In this document: positions 1 through 11,097 of the stretch, in pieces | Position numbering within the stretch: position 1 is the stretch's first letter | Layout of the letters: the number at the start of each line of letters is the position of its first letter | Source: Argentina anserina | Lineage: Eukaryota > Streptophyta > Magnoliopsida > Rosales > Rosaceae | NCBI RefSeq assembly: GCF_933775445.1 | Contig: NW_026089448.1 | Coordinates: 124,001 to 188,000 of the forward strand | Direction: 5' to 3' | DNA: 64,000 bases | Position numbers and translations under genes: made by a program | The notes under the pieces: generated by a model | Seen by the model: the letters and a program-made list of their open reading frames with translations, nothing else | Database searches by the model: none | Told to the model about the DNA's origin: nothing

Positions 1-426
1 TCCATATAAAGTAGGTCTTCTAACTCGATCGGAGCTATCCAGGGGAGCCTGTCGAAGTTGGACTACGAATATTGACAGCATTTTGATTCTTGAATGGATT
101 GGGCTTTTAAGTGTATTTTCTTCTCTTTCCTTGTGGAACTAGGATTGCTTTCCTTCTCCAACATGGATTTGTATTTCCTAATAAGAATAAGTATGTTAGA
201 AACAAAGAAATACACAAGGATGAATCCTACTCGAACAATGAAGCATATCTCAACAAGGATTCTTAACACTTAGCACGATTTGATCATCAATTCATTCATA
301 ATTGATATAAGCTCTACCTAGACACTTATTCTTACAAAAGAAACTAAAACATACTAAATAAGAGGTAACAAAGAGTAAGAATAGGGCATAATCACATTAA
401 GAACGTCACACTTTGTGCTCCTATCA
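1..426. other. Non-satellite flank, no gene recognised
   Basis: This is the only part of the window that is not satellite. I see no match to the 149-bp monomer, no tandem structure, no tRNA-like fold and no convincing coding frame. The longest frame is a 68-codon minus-strand one at 63-269 with a hydrophobic start and no recognisable domain, and I treat it as chance. The sequence is mixed in composition and includes a C/T-rich stretch around 108-165, unlike the A-rich array. It could be a fragment of an old transposable element or ordinary intergenic DNA. The change to satellite is abrupt, near 424-430, with no gradual decay of repeat similarity. Confidence 0.75.
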
Positions 427-575
427 GATACTCAAACGACAATTCAAAAGATACACAATTGGAATAGTAAATATACGCAACCGATGTAGAGATACTCAGT
501 TTGAAAGAAACACACTCCCACACTTGCAAAACTCTGAAATTCAATAGAAACTCGCATCAGAAAGCCTTAAATAAA
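427..575 (+). repeat. First complete monomer at the array edge
   Basis: This is the outermost monomer, directly after the flank. It is full length (149 bp) but carries edge-type differences: AATTCAAAAG where most copies have AATTGAAAAG, AAATATACGC, the CCGATGTAGAG variant, and CTCTGAAATTC. Because it is full length at its inner end, the left junction falls at or very near the GATACTC start. The flank reads CTATCAGATACTC, so part of ATCAGA could equally be satellite derived from the CGCATCAGAAAG part of the monomer. The exact breakpoint is therefore uncertain by about 6 bp. Confidence 0.85.
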
Positions 576-1330
576 GATACTCAAACGACAATTGAAAAGA
601 TACACAATTGGAATAGTAAAGATACGCAAACGATGTAAAGATACTCAGGTTGAAAGAAACACACTCCCACACTTGCAAAACTCTGAAATTCAATAGAAAC
701 TCGCATCAGAAAGCCTTAAATAAAGATACTCAAACGACTATTGAAAAGATACACAATTGGAATAGTAAATATACGCAACTGATGTAGAGATACTCAGTTT
801 GAAAGAAACACACTCCCACACTTGCAAAACTCTCAAATTCAATAGAAACTCGCATCAGAAAGCCTTACATAAAGATACTCAAACGACAATTGAAAAGATA
901 CACAATTGGAATAGGTAATATACGAAACGATGTAGAGATACTCAGTTTGAAAGAAACACACTCCCACACTTAGAAAACTCTCAAATTCAATAGAAACTCG
1001 CATCAGAAAAGCCTTACATAAAGATACTCAAACGACAATTGAAAAGATACACAATTGGAATAGTAAATATACGCAAACAATGTAAAGATACTCAGTTTGA
1101 AAGAAACACACTCCCACACTTGCAAAACTCTCAAATTCAATAGAAACTCGCATCAGAAAGGCTTACATAAAGATACTCAAACGAGAATTGAAAAGATACA
1201 CAATTGGAATAGTAACGATACGCAAACGATGTAAAGATACTCAGTTTGAAAGAAACACACTGCCACACTTGCAAAACTCTCAAATTCAATAGTAACTCGC
1301 ATCATAAAGCCTTACAGAAAGATACTCAAA
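427..1330 (+). repeat. Diverged edge block of about six monomers
   Basis: The outer monomers carry variants that are rare elsewhere: CAACCGATGTAG near 477, CAACTGATGTAG near 776, TACGAAACG at 921, and an extra A in CAGAAAAGCC at 1004. They also hold singletons such as CTCAGGTTG near 645 and ACACTTAGAAAAC near 966. From about 700 to 1,330 the order of rare variants matches 40.3-40.95 kb at an offset of 39,615 bp. The block therefore looks like an older, mutated relative of the 11-monomer unit found deep in the array. Higher private variation at an array edge is the usual expectation when exchange is less efficient there. Confidence 0.7.
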
Positions 1331-2800
1331 CGAGAATAGAAAAGATACACAATTGGAATAGTAAAGATACGCAAACGATGTAAACATACTCAATTTGAAA
1401 GAAACACACTCCCACACTTGCAAAACTCTCAAATTCAATAGAAACTCGAATCTGAAAGCCGTTCAGAAAGATACTCAAACGAGAATTGAAAAGATACACA
1501 ATTGGAATAGTAAAGATACGCAAACGATGTAAAGATACTCAGTTTGAAAGAAACACACTCCCACACTTGCAAAACTCTCAAATTCAATAGAAACTCGCAT
1601 CAGAAAGCCTTACAGAAAGATACTCAAACGAGAATTGAAAAGATACACAATTGGAATAGTAAAGATACGCAAACGATGTAAACATACTCAATTTGAAAGA
1701 AACACATGCCACACTTGCAAATCTCTCAAATTCAATAGAAACTCGCATCAGAAAGCCGTTCAGAAAGATACTCAAACGAGAATTGAAAAGATACACAATT
1801 GGAATAGTAAAGATACGCAAACGATGTAAACATACTCAATTTGAAAGAAACACACTGCCACACTTGCAAATCTCTCAAATTCAATAGAAACTCGCATCAG
1901 AAAGCCGTTAAGAAAGATACTCAAACGAGAATTGAAAAGATACACAATTGGAATAGTAAAGAAACGCAAACGATGTAAACATACTCAGTTTGAAAGAAAC
2001 ACACTCCCACACTGCAAAACTATCAAATTCAATAGAAACTCGCATCAGAAAGCCTTACAGAAAGATACTCAAACGAGAATTGAAAAGATACACAATTGGA
2101 ATAGTAAAGATACGCAAACGATGTAAACATACTCAATTTGAAAGAAACACACTGCCACACTTGCAAAACTCTCAAATTCAATAGAAACTCGCATCAAAAA
2201 GCCGTTCAGAAAGATACTCAAAAGAGAATTGAAAAGATACACAATTGGAATAGTAAAGATACGCAAACGATGTAAAGATACTCAGTTTGAAAGAAACACA
2301 CTCCCACACTTGCAAAACTCTGAAATTCAATAGAAACTCGCATCAGAAAGCCTTACATAAAGATACTCAAACGACAATTGAAAAGATACACAATTGGAAT
2401 AGTAAATATACGCAAACGATGTAAAGATACTCAGTTTGAAAGAAACACACTCCCACACTTGCAAAACTCTCAAATTCAATAGAAACTCGCATCAGAAAGC
2501 CTTAAAGAAAGATACTCAAACGAGAATTGAAAAGATACACAATTGGAATAGTAAAGATACGCAAACGATGTAAACATACTCAATTTGAAAGAAACACACT
2601 GCCACACTTGCAAAACTCTCAAATTCAATAGAAACTCGCATCAGAAAGCCTTACAGAAAGATACTCAAACGAGAATTGAAAAGATACACAATTGGAATAG
2701 TAAAGATACGCAAACGATGTAAAGATACTCAGTTTGAAAGAAACACACTCCCACACTTTCAAAACTCTCAAATTCAATAGTAACTCGCATCAGAAAGCCT
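1331..2800 (+). repeat. Mixed monomers sharing modules with the 28-mer
   Basis: About ten monomers show no clear tandem higher-order period of their own. They do carry markers found in the 4,148-bp repeat to the right: GAATCTGAAAGCC near 1,449, the 2-bp-shorter ACACATGCC near 1,705, GTAAAGAAACGC near 1,957, and the 1-bp-shorter CACACTGCAAAAC near 2,010. The stretch from about 1.60 to 2.2 kb matches 3.06-3.66 kb at an offset of 1,469 bp, which is ten monomers less small deletions. This indicates exchange of blocks rather than simple tandem growth. Confidence 0.65.
2733..2763. repeat. 8-bp inverted repeat in the CTTTC monomer subtype
   Basis: In this monomer TTTGAAAG (2,733-2,740) is followed after 15 bp by its exact reverse complement CTTTCAAA (2,756-2,763). 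The usual monomer has CTTGCAAA, which breaks the pairing at one base. About 20 monomers between 2.7 and 36.6 kb carry the CTTTC form (for example near 6,009, 10,157, 11,050, 15,200, 16,690, 18,903, 21,117, 29,938 and 36,588). It spread with the higher-order units, so there is no need to assume selection for a hairpin. Confidence 0.7.
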
Positions 2801-5800
2801 TACAGAAAGATACTCAAACGAGAATTGAAAAGATACACAATTGGAATAGTAAAGATACGCAAACGATGTAAACATACTCAATTTGAAAGAAACACACTGC
2901 CACACTTGCAAAACTCTAAAATTCAATAGAAACTCGCATCAGAAAGCCTTACAGAAAGATACTCAAACGAGAATTGAAAAGATACACAATTGGAATAGTA
3001 AAGATACTCAGTTTGAAAGAAACACACTGCCACACTTGCAAAACTCTCAAATTCAAAAGTAATTCGCATCATAAAGCCTTACAGAAAGATACTCAAACGA
3101 GAATTGAAAAGATACACAATTGGAATAGTAAAGATACGCAAACGATGTAAACATACTCAATTTGAAAGAAACACATGCCACACTTGCAAATCTCTCAAAT
3201 TCAATAGAAACTCGCATCAGAAAGCCGTTCAGAAAGATACTCAAACGAGAATTGAAAAGATACACAATTGGAATAGTAAAGATACGCAAACGATGTAAAC
3301 ATACTCAATTTGAAAGAAACACACTGCCACACTTGCAAATCTCTCAAATTCAATAGAAACTCGCATCAGAAAGCCGTTAAGAAAGATACTCAAACGAGAA
3401 TTGAAAAGATACACAATTGGAATAGTAAAGAAACGCAAACGATGTAAACATACTCAGTTTGAAAGAAACACACTCCCACACTGCAAAACTCTCAAATTCA
3501 ATAGAAACTCGCATCAGAAAGCCTTACAGAAAGATACTCAAACGAGAATTGAAAAGATACACAATTGGAATAGTAAAGATACGCAAACGATGTAAACATA
3601 CTCAATTTGAAAGAAACACACTGCCACACTTGCAAAACTCTCAAATTCAATAGAAACTCGCATCAGAAAGCCTTACAGAAAGATACTCAAACGAGAATTG
3701 AAAAGATACACAATTGGAATAGTAAAGATACGCAAACGATGTAAACATACTCAATTTGAAAGAAACACACTGCCACACTTGCAAATCTCTCAAATTCAAT
3801 AGAAACTCGCATCAGAAAGCCTTACAGAAAGATACTCAAACGAGAATTGAAAAGATACAAAATTGGAATAGTAAAGATACTCAAACGATGTAAAGATACT
3901 CAGTTTGAAAGAAACACACTCCCACACTTGCAAAACTCTCAAATTCAATAGAAACTCGCATCAGAAAGCCGTTCAGAAAGATACTCAAACGAGAATTGAA
4001 AATATACACAATTGGAATAGTAAGATACGCAAACGATGTAAAGATACTCAGTTTGAAAAAAACACACTCCCACACTTGCAAAACTCACAAATTCAATAGA
4101 AACTCGCATCAGAAAGCCTTACATAAAGATACTCAAACGACAATTGAAAAGATACACAATTGGAATAGTAAAGATACGCAAACGATGTAAAGATACTCAG
4201 TTTGAAAGAAACACACTCCCACACTTGCAAATCTCTCAAATTCAATAGAAACTCGCATATGAAAGCCGTTCAGAAAGATACTCAAACGAGAATTGAAAAG
4301 ATACACAATTGGAATAGTAAAGAAACGCAAACGATGTAAAGATACTCAGTTTGAAAGAAACACACTGCCACACTTGCAAAACTCTCAAATTCAATAGTAA
4401 CTCGCATCATAAAGCCTTACAGAAATATACTCAAACGAGAATTGAAAAGATACACAATTGGAATAGTAAAGATACGCAAACGATGTAAACATACTCAATT
4501 TGAAAGAAACACACTCCCACACTTGCAAAACTCTCAAATTCAATAGAAACTCGAATCTGAAAGCCGTTCAGAAAGATACTCAAACGAGAATTGAAAAGAT
4601 ACACAATTGGAATAGTAAAGATACGCAAACGATGTAAAGATACTCAGTTTGAAAGAAACACACTCCCACACTTGCAAAACTCTCAAATTCAATAGAAACT
4701 AGCATCAGAAAGCCGTTCAGAAAGATACTCAAACGAGAATTGAAAAGATACAAAATTGGAATAGTAAAGATACGCAAACGAGGTAACGATACTCAGTTTG
4801 AAAGAAACACACTCCAACACTTGCAAAATTCTCAAATTCAATAGAAACTCGCATCAGATAGCCTTACAGAAAGATACTCAAACGAGAATTGAAAAGATAC
4901 ACAATTGGAATAGTAAAGATACGCAAACGATGTAAAGATACTCAGTTTGAAAGAAACGCACTGCCACACTTGCAAAACTCTCAAATTCAATAGAAACTCG
5001 AATCAGAAAGCCGTTCAGAAAGATACTCAAACGAGAATTGAAATGATACACAATTGGAATAGTAAAGATACGCAAACGATGTAAACATACTCAATTTGAA
5101 AGAAACACACTGCCACACTTGCAAAACTCTGAAATTCAATAGAAACTCGCACCAGAAAGCCTTAAATAAAGATACTCAAATGACAATTGAAAAGATACAC
5201 AATTGGAATAGTAAATATACGCAAACGATGTAAAGATACTCAGTTTGAAAGAAACACACTCCCACACTTGCAAAACTCTCAAATTCAATAGAAACTCGCA
5301 TTAGAAAGCCTTACATAAAGATACTCAAACGACAATTGAAAAGATACACAATTGGAATAGTAAATATACGAAACGATGTAGAGATACTCAGTTTGAAAGA
5401 AACACACTCCCACACTTGCAAAACTCTCAAATTCAATAGAAACTCGCATCAGAAAGCCTTACATAAAGATACTCAAACGACAATTGAAAAGATACACAAT
5501 TGGAATAGTAAATATACGCAAACAATGTAAAGATACTCAGTTTGAAAGAAACACACTCCCACACTTGCAAAACTCTGAAATTCAATAGAAACTCGCATCA
5601 GAAAGCCTTACATAAAGATACTCAAACGACAATTGAAAAGATACACAATTGGAATAGTAAATATACGCAAACGATGTAAAGATACTCAGTTTGAAAGAAA
5701 CACACTCCCACACTTGCAAAACTCTCAAATTCAATAGAAACTCGCATCAGAAAGCCTTAAAGAAAGATACTCAAACGAGAATTGAAAAGATACACAATTG

Positions 5801-6948
5801 GAATAGTAAAGATACGCAAACGATGTAAACATACTCAATTTGAAAGAAACACACTGCCACACTTGCAAAACTCTCAAATTCAATAGAAACTCGCATCAGA
5901 AAGCCTTACAGAAAGATACTCAAACGAGAATTGAAAAGATACACAATTGGAATAGTAAAGATACGCAAACGATGTAAAGATACTCAGTTTGAAAGAAACA
6001 CACTCCCACACTTTCAAAACTCTCAAATTCAATAGTAACTCGCATCAGAAAGCCTTACAGAGAGATACTCAAACGAGAATTGAAAAGATACACAATTGGA
6101 ATAGTAAAGATACGCAAACGATGTAAAGATACTCAGTTTGAAAGAAACACACTCCCACACTTGCCAAACTCTCAAATTCAATAGAAACTCGAATCAGAAA
6201 GCCGTTCAGAAAGATACTCAAACGAGAATTGAAAATATACACAATTGGAATAGTAAAGATACGCAAACGATGTAAAGATACTCAGTTTGAAAGAAACACA
6301 CTCCCACACTTGCAAAACTCTCAAATTCAATAGAAACTCGCATCAGAAAGCCTTACATAAAGATACTCAAACGAGAATTGAAAATATACACAATTGGAAT
6401 AGTAAAGATACGCAAACGATGTAAAGATACTCAGTTTGAAAGAAACACACTCCCACACTTGGAAAACTCTCAAATTCAATAGAAACTCGAATCAGAAAGC
6501 CGTTCAGAAAGATACTCAAACGAAAATTGAAAATATACACAATTGGAATAGTAAAGATACGCAAACGATGTAAAGATACTCAGTTTGAAAAAAACACACT
6601 CCCACACTTGCAAAACTCACAAATTCAATAGAAACTCGCATCAGAAAGCCTTAAAGAAAGATACTCAAACGAGAATTGAAAAGATACACAATTGGAATAG
6701 TAAAGAAACGCAAACGATGTAAACATACTCAGTTTGAAAGAAACACACTCCCACACTGCAAAACTCTCAAATTCAATAGAAACTCGCATCAGAAAGCCTT
6801 ACAGAAAGATACTCAAACGAGAATTGAAAAGATACACAATTGGAATAGTAAAGATACGCAAACGATGTAAACATACTCAATTTGAAAGAAACACACTGCC
6901 ACACTTGCAAAACTCTCAAATTCAATAGAAACTCGCATCAGAAAGCCT
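2800..6948 (+). repeat. 28-monomer higher-order repeat, copy 1 (4,148 bp)
   Basis: The order of variant monomers here recurs in the next 4.1 kb at a constant 4,148-bp offset. That length equals 28 x 149 minus 24. The deficit is explained by one 130-bp monomer (minus 19), ACACATGCC (minus 2), CACACTGC (minus 1), AATAGTAAGATACG (minus 1) and TACGAAACG (minus 1). Matching landmarks include CTCTAAAATTC near 2,918, the 130-bp monomer, GCATATGAAAGCC near 4,256, GAATCTGAAAGCC near 4,552, ACTAGCATC near 4,699 and GAGGTAACGATAC near 4,780. Identity ends near 6,705, where GTAAAGAAACGC here corresponds to GTAAAGATACGC in the second copy, so the final about 250 bp is a different module. Boundaries are approximate. 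Confidence 0.85.
2958..3087 (+). repeat. 130-bp shortened monomer (first of 13)
   Basis: This copy lacks exactly 19 bp, GATACGCAAACGATGTAAA (consensus positions 46-64), so AATAGTAAA runs directly into GATACTCAGTTTG. In the full-length monomer the deleted piece is bounded by a 10-bp direct repeat, GTAAAGATAC, so a single slippage or exchange between the two repeats accounts for it. The same junction (given as the G of GATACTCAG) is found at 3,003, 7,151, 11,300, 16,938, 19,152, 21,365, 23,428, 25,641, 27,417, 27,984, 30,186, 33,441 and 36,833. The flanking monomers are also of matching types, so the 13 copies probably descend from one deletion spread by block duplication. Confidence 0.92.
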
Positions 6949-9900
6949 TACAGAAAGATACTCAAACGAGAATTGAAAAGATACACAATTGGAATAGTAA
7001 AGATACGCAAACGATGTAAACATACTCAATTTGAAAGAAACACACTGCCACACTTGCAAAACTCTAAAATTCAATAGAAACTCGCATCAGAAAGCCTTAC
7101 AGAAAGATACTCAAACGAGAATTGAAAAGATACACAATTGGAATAGTAAAGATACTCAGTTTGAAAGAAACACACTGCCACACTTGCAAAACTCTCAAAT
7201 TCAAAAGTAACTCGCATCATAAAGCCTTACAGAAAGATACTCAAACGAGAATTGAAAAGATACACAATTGGAATAGTAAAGATACGCAAACGATGTAAAC
7301 ATACTCAATTTGAAAGAAACACATGCCACACTTGCAAATCTCTCAAATTCAATAGAAACTCGCATCAGAAAGCCGTTCAGAAAGATACTCAAACGAGAAT
7401 TGAAAAGATACACAATTGGAATAGTAAAGATACGCAAACGATGTAAACATACTCAATTTGAAAGAAACACACTGCCACACTTGCAAATCTCTCAAATTCA
7501 ATAGAAACTCGCATCAGAAAGCCGTTAAGAAAGATACTCAAACGAGAATTGAAAAGATACACAATTGGAATAGTAAAGAAACGCAAACGATGTAAACATA
7601 CTCAGTTTGAAAGAAACACACTCCCACACTGCAAAACTCTCAAATTCAATAGAAACTCGCATCAGAAAGCCTTACAGAAAGATACTCAAACGAGAATTGA
7701 AAAGATACACAATTGGAATAGTAAAGATACGCAAACGATGTAAACATACTCAATTTGAAAGAAACACACTACCACACTTGCAAAACTCTCAAATTCAATA
7801 GAAACTCGCATCAGAAAGCCTTACAGAAAGATACTCAAACGAGAATTGAAAAGATACACAATTGGAATAGTAAAGATACGCAAACGATGTAAACATACTC
7901 AATTTGAAAGAAACACACTGCCACACTTGCAAATCTCTCAAATTCAATAGAAACTCGCATCAGAAAGCCTTACAGAAAGATACTCAAACGAGAATTGAAA
8001 AGATACAAAATTGGAATAGTAAAGATACTCAAACGATGTAAAGATACTCAGTTTGAAAGAAACACACTCCCACACTTGCAAAACTCTCAAATTCAATAGA
8101 AACTCGCATCAGAAAGCCGTTCAGAAAGATACTCAAACGAGAATTGAAAATATACACAATTGGAATAGTAAGATACGCAAACGATGTAAAGATACTCAGT
8201 TTGAAAAAAACACACTCCCACACTTGCAAAACTCACAAATTCAATAGAAACTCGCATCAGAAAGCCTTACATAAAGATACTCAAACGACAATTGAAAAGA
8301 TACACAATTGGAATAGTAAAGATACGCAAACGATGTAAAGATACTCAGTTTGAAAGAAACACACTCCCACACTTGCAAATCTCTCAAATTCAATAGAAAC
8401 TCGCATATGAAAGCCGTTCAGAAAGATACTCAAACGAGAATTGAAAAGATACACAATTGGAATAGTAAAGAAACGCAAACGATGTAAAGATACTCAGTTT
8501 GAAAGAAACACACTGCCACACTTGCAAAACTCTCAAATTCAATAGTAACTCGCATCATAAAGCCTTACAGAAATATACTCAAACGAGAATTGAAAAGATA
8601 CACAATTGGAATAGTAAAGATACGCAAACGATGTAAACATACTCAATTTGAAAGAAACACACTCCCACACTTGCAAAACTCTCAAATTCAATAGAAACTC
8701 GAATCTGAAAGCCGTTCAGAAAGATACTCAAACGAGAATTGAAAAGATACACAATTGGAATAGTAAAGATACGCAAACGATGTAAAGATACTCAGTTTGA
8801 AAGAAACACACTCCCACACTTGCAAAACTCTCAAATTCAATAGAAACTAGCATCAGAAAGCCGTTCAGAAAGATACTCAAACGAGAATTGAAAAGATACA
8901 AAATTGGAATAGTAAAGATACGCAAACGAGGTAACGATACTCAGTTTGAAAGAAACACACTCCAACACTTGCAAAATTCTCAAATTCAATAGAAACTCGC
9001 ATCAGATAGCCTTACAGAAAGATACTCAAACGAGAATTGAAAAGATACACAATTGGAATAGTAAAGATACGCAAACGATGTAAAGATACTCAGTTTGAAA
9101 GAAACGCACTGCCACACTTGCAAAACTCTCAAATTCAATAGAAACTCGAATCAGAAAGCCGTTCAGAAAGATACTCAAACGAGAATTGAAATGATACACA
9201 ATTGGAATAGTAAAGATACGCAAACGATGTAAACATACTCAATTTGAAAGAAACACACTGCCACACTTGCAAAACTCTGAAATTCAATAGAAACTCGCAC
9301 CAGAAAGCCTTAAATAAAGATACTCAAATGACAATTGAAAAGATACACAATTGGAATAGTAAATATACGCAAACGATGTAAAGATACTCAGTTTGAAAGA
9401 AACACACTCCCACACTTGCAAAACTCTCAAATTCAATAGAAACTCGCATTAGAAAGCCTTACATAAAGATACTCAAACGACAATTGAAAAGATACACAAT
9501 TGGAATAGTAAATATACGAAACGATGTAGAGATACTCAGTTTGAAAGAAACACACTCCCACACTTGCAAAACTCTCAAATTCAATAGAAACTCGCATCAG
9601 AAAGCCTTACATAAAGATACTCAAACGACAATTGAAAAGATACACAATTGGAATAGTAAATATACGCAAACAATGTAAAGATACTCAGTTTGAAAGAAAC
9701 ACACTCCCACACTTGCAAAACTCTGAAATTCAATAGAAACTCGCATCAGAAAGCCTTACATAAAGATACTCAAACGACAATTGAAAAGATACACAATTGG
9801 AATAGTAAATATACGCAAACGATGTAAAGATACTCAGTTTGAAAGAAACACACTCCCACACTTGCAAAACTCTCAAATTCAATAGAAACTCGCATCAGAA

Positions 9901-11097
9901 AGCCTTAAAGAAAGATACTCAAACGAGAATTGAAAAGATACACAATTGGAATAGTAAAGATACGCAAACGATGTAAACATACTCAATTTGAAAGAAACAC
10001 ACTGCCACACTTGCAAAACTCTCAAATTCAATAGAAACTCGCATCAGAAAGCCTTACAGAAAGATACTCAAACGAGAATTGAAAAGATACACAATTGGAA
10101 TAGTAAAGATACGCAAACGATGTAAAGATACTCAGTTTGAAAGAAACACACTCCCACACTTTCAAAACTCTCAAATTCAATAGTAACTCGCATCAGAAAG
10201 CCTTACAGAGAGATACTCAAACGAGAATTGAAAAGATACACAATTGGAATAGTAAAGATACGCAAACGATGTAAAGATACTCAGTTTGAAAGAAACACAC
10301 TCCCACACTTGCCAAACTCTCAAATTCAATAGAAACTCGAATCAGAAAGCCGTTCAGAAAGATACTCAAACGAGAATTGAAAATATACACAATTGGAATA
10401 GTAAAGATACGCAAACGATGTAAAGATACTCAGTTTGAAAGAAACACACTCCCACACTTGCAAAACTCTCAAATTCAATAGAAACTCGCATCAGAAAGCC
10501 TTACATAAAGATACTCAAACGAGAATTGAAAATATACACAATTGGAATAGTAAAGATACGCAAACGATGTAAAGATACTCAGTTTGAAAGAAACACACTC
10601 CCACACTTGGAAAACTCTCAAATTCAATAGAAACTCGAATCAGAAAGCCGTTCAGAAAGATACTCAAACGAAAATTGAAAATATACACAATTGGAATAGT
10701 AAAGATACGCAAACGATGTAAAGATACTCAGTTTGAAAAAAACACACTCCCACACTTGCAAAACTCACAAATTCAATAGAAACTCGCATCAGAAAGCCTT
10801 AAAGAAAGATACTCAAACGAGAATTGAAAAGATACACAATTGGAATAGTAAAGATACGCAAACGATGTAAACATACTCAATTTGAAAGAAACACACTGCC
10901 ACACTTGCAAAACTCTCAAATTCAATAGAAACTCGCATCAGAAAGCCTTACAGAAAGATACTCAAACGAGAATTGAAAAGATACACAATTGGAATAGTAA
11001 AGATACGCAAACGATGTAAAGATACTCAGTTTGAAAGAAACACACTCCCACACTTTCAAAACTCTCAAATTCAATAGTAACTCGCATCAGAAAGCCT
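6949..11097 (+). repeat. 28-monomer higher-order repeat, copy 2 (4,148 bp)
   Basis: This is nearly identical to copy 1 over about 3.9 kb, including rare marks such as ACTAGCATC, GAGGTAACG, CAGAGAGATACTC and the AATAGTAAGATACG 1-bp deletion. I noticed only scattered substitutions, for example ACACTACCAC near 7,770 where copy 1 has ACACTGCCAC, and AAGTAACTCG near 7,207 where copy 1 has AAGTAATTCG. Such high identity over many monomers, against clearly different adjacent monomers, is the hallmark of a recent tandem duplication of a multi-monomer block. After about 10,850 the order changes to modules resembling 5.9-6.06 kb and then 2.8-3.1 kb. Confidence 0.85.

Noticed and set aside
194..268. A TG...CA segment with TGTTA and TAACA ends, resembling a tiny long terminal repeat
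   Set aside because: The 5-bp inverted ends span only 75 bp, there is no target-site duplication (AAGTA versus CTTAG), no primer-binding site or polypurine tract and no second copy. Chance is likely.
63..269. A 68-codon minus-strand frame in the flank
   Set aside because: Short, in AT-rich DNA, with no recognisable domain or regulatory context; a hydrophobic start alone is not evidence of a gene.
2733..2763. Functional hairpin or terminator in the CTTTC subtype
   Set aside because: The 8-bp stem is AT-rich with a 15-base loop, arises from one substitution, and its distribution follows block duplication. No transcript or T-run context supports a terminator.
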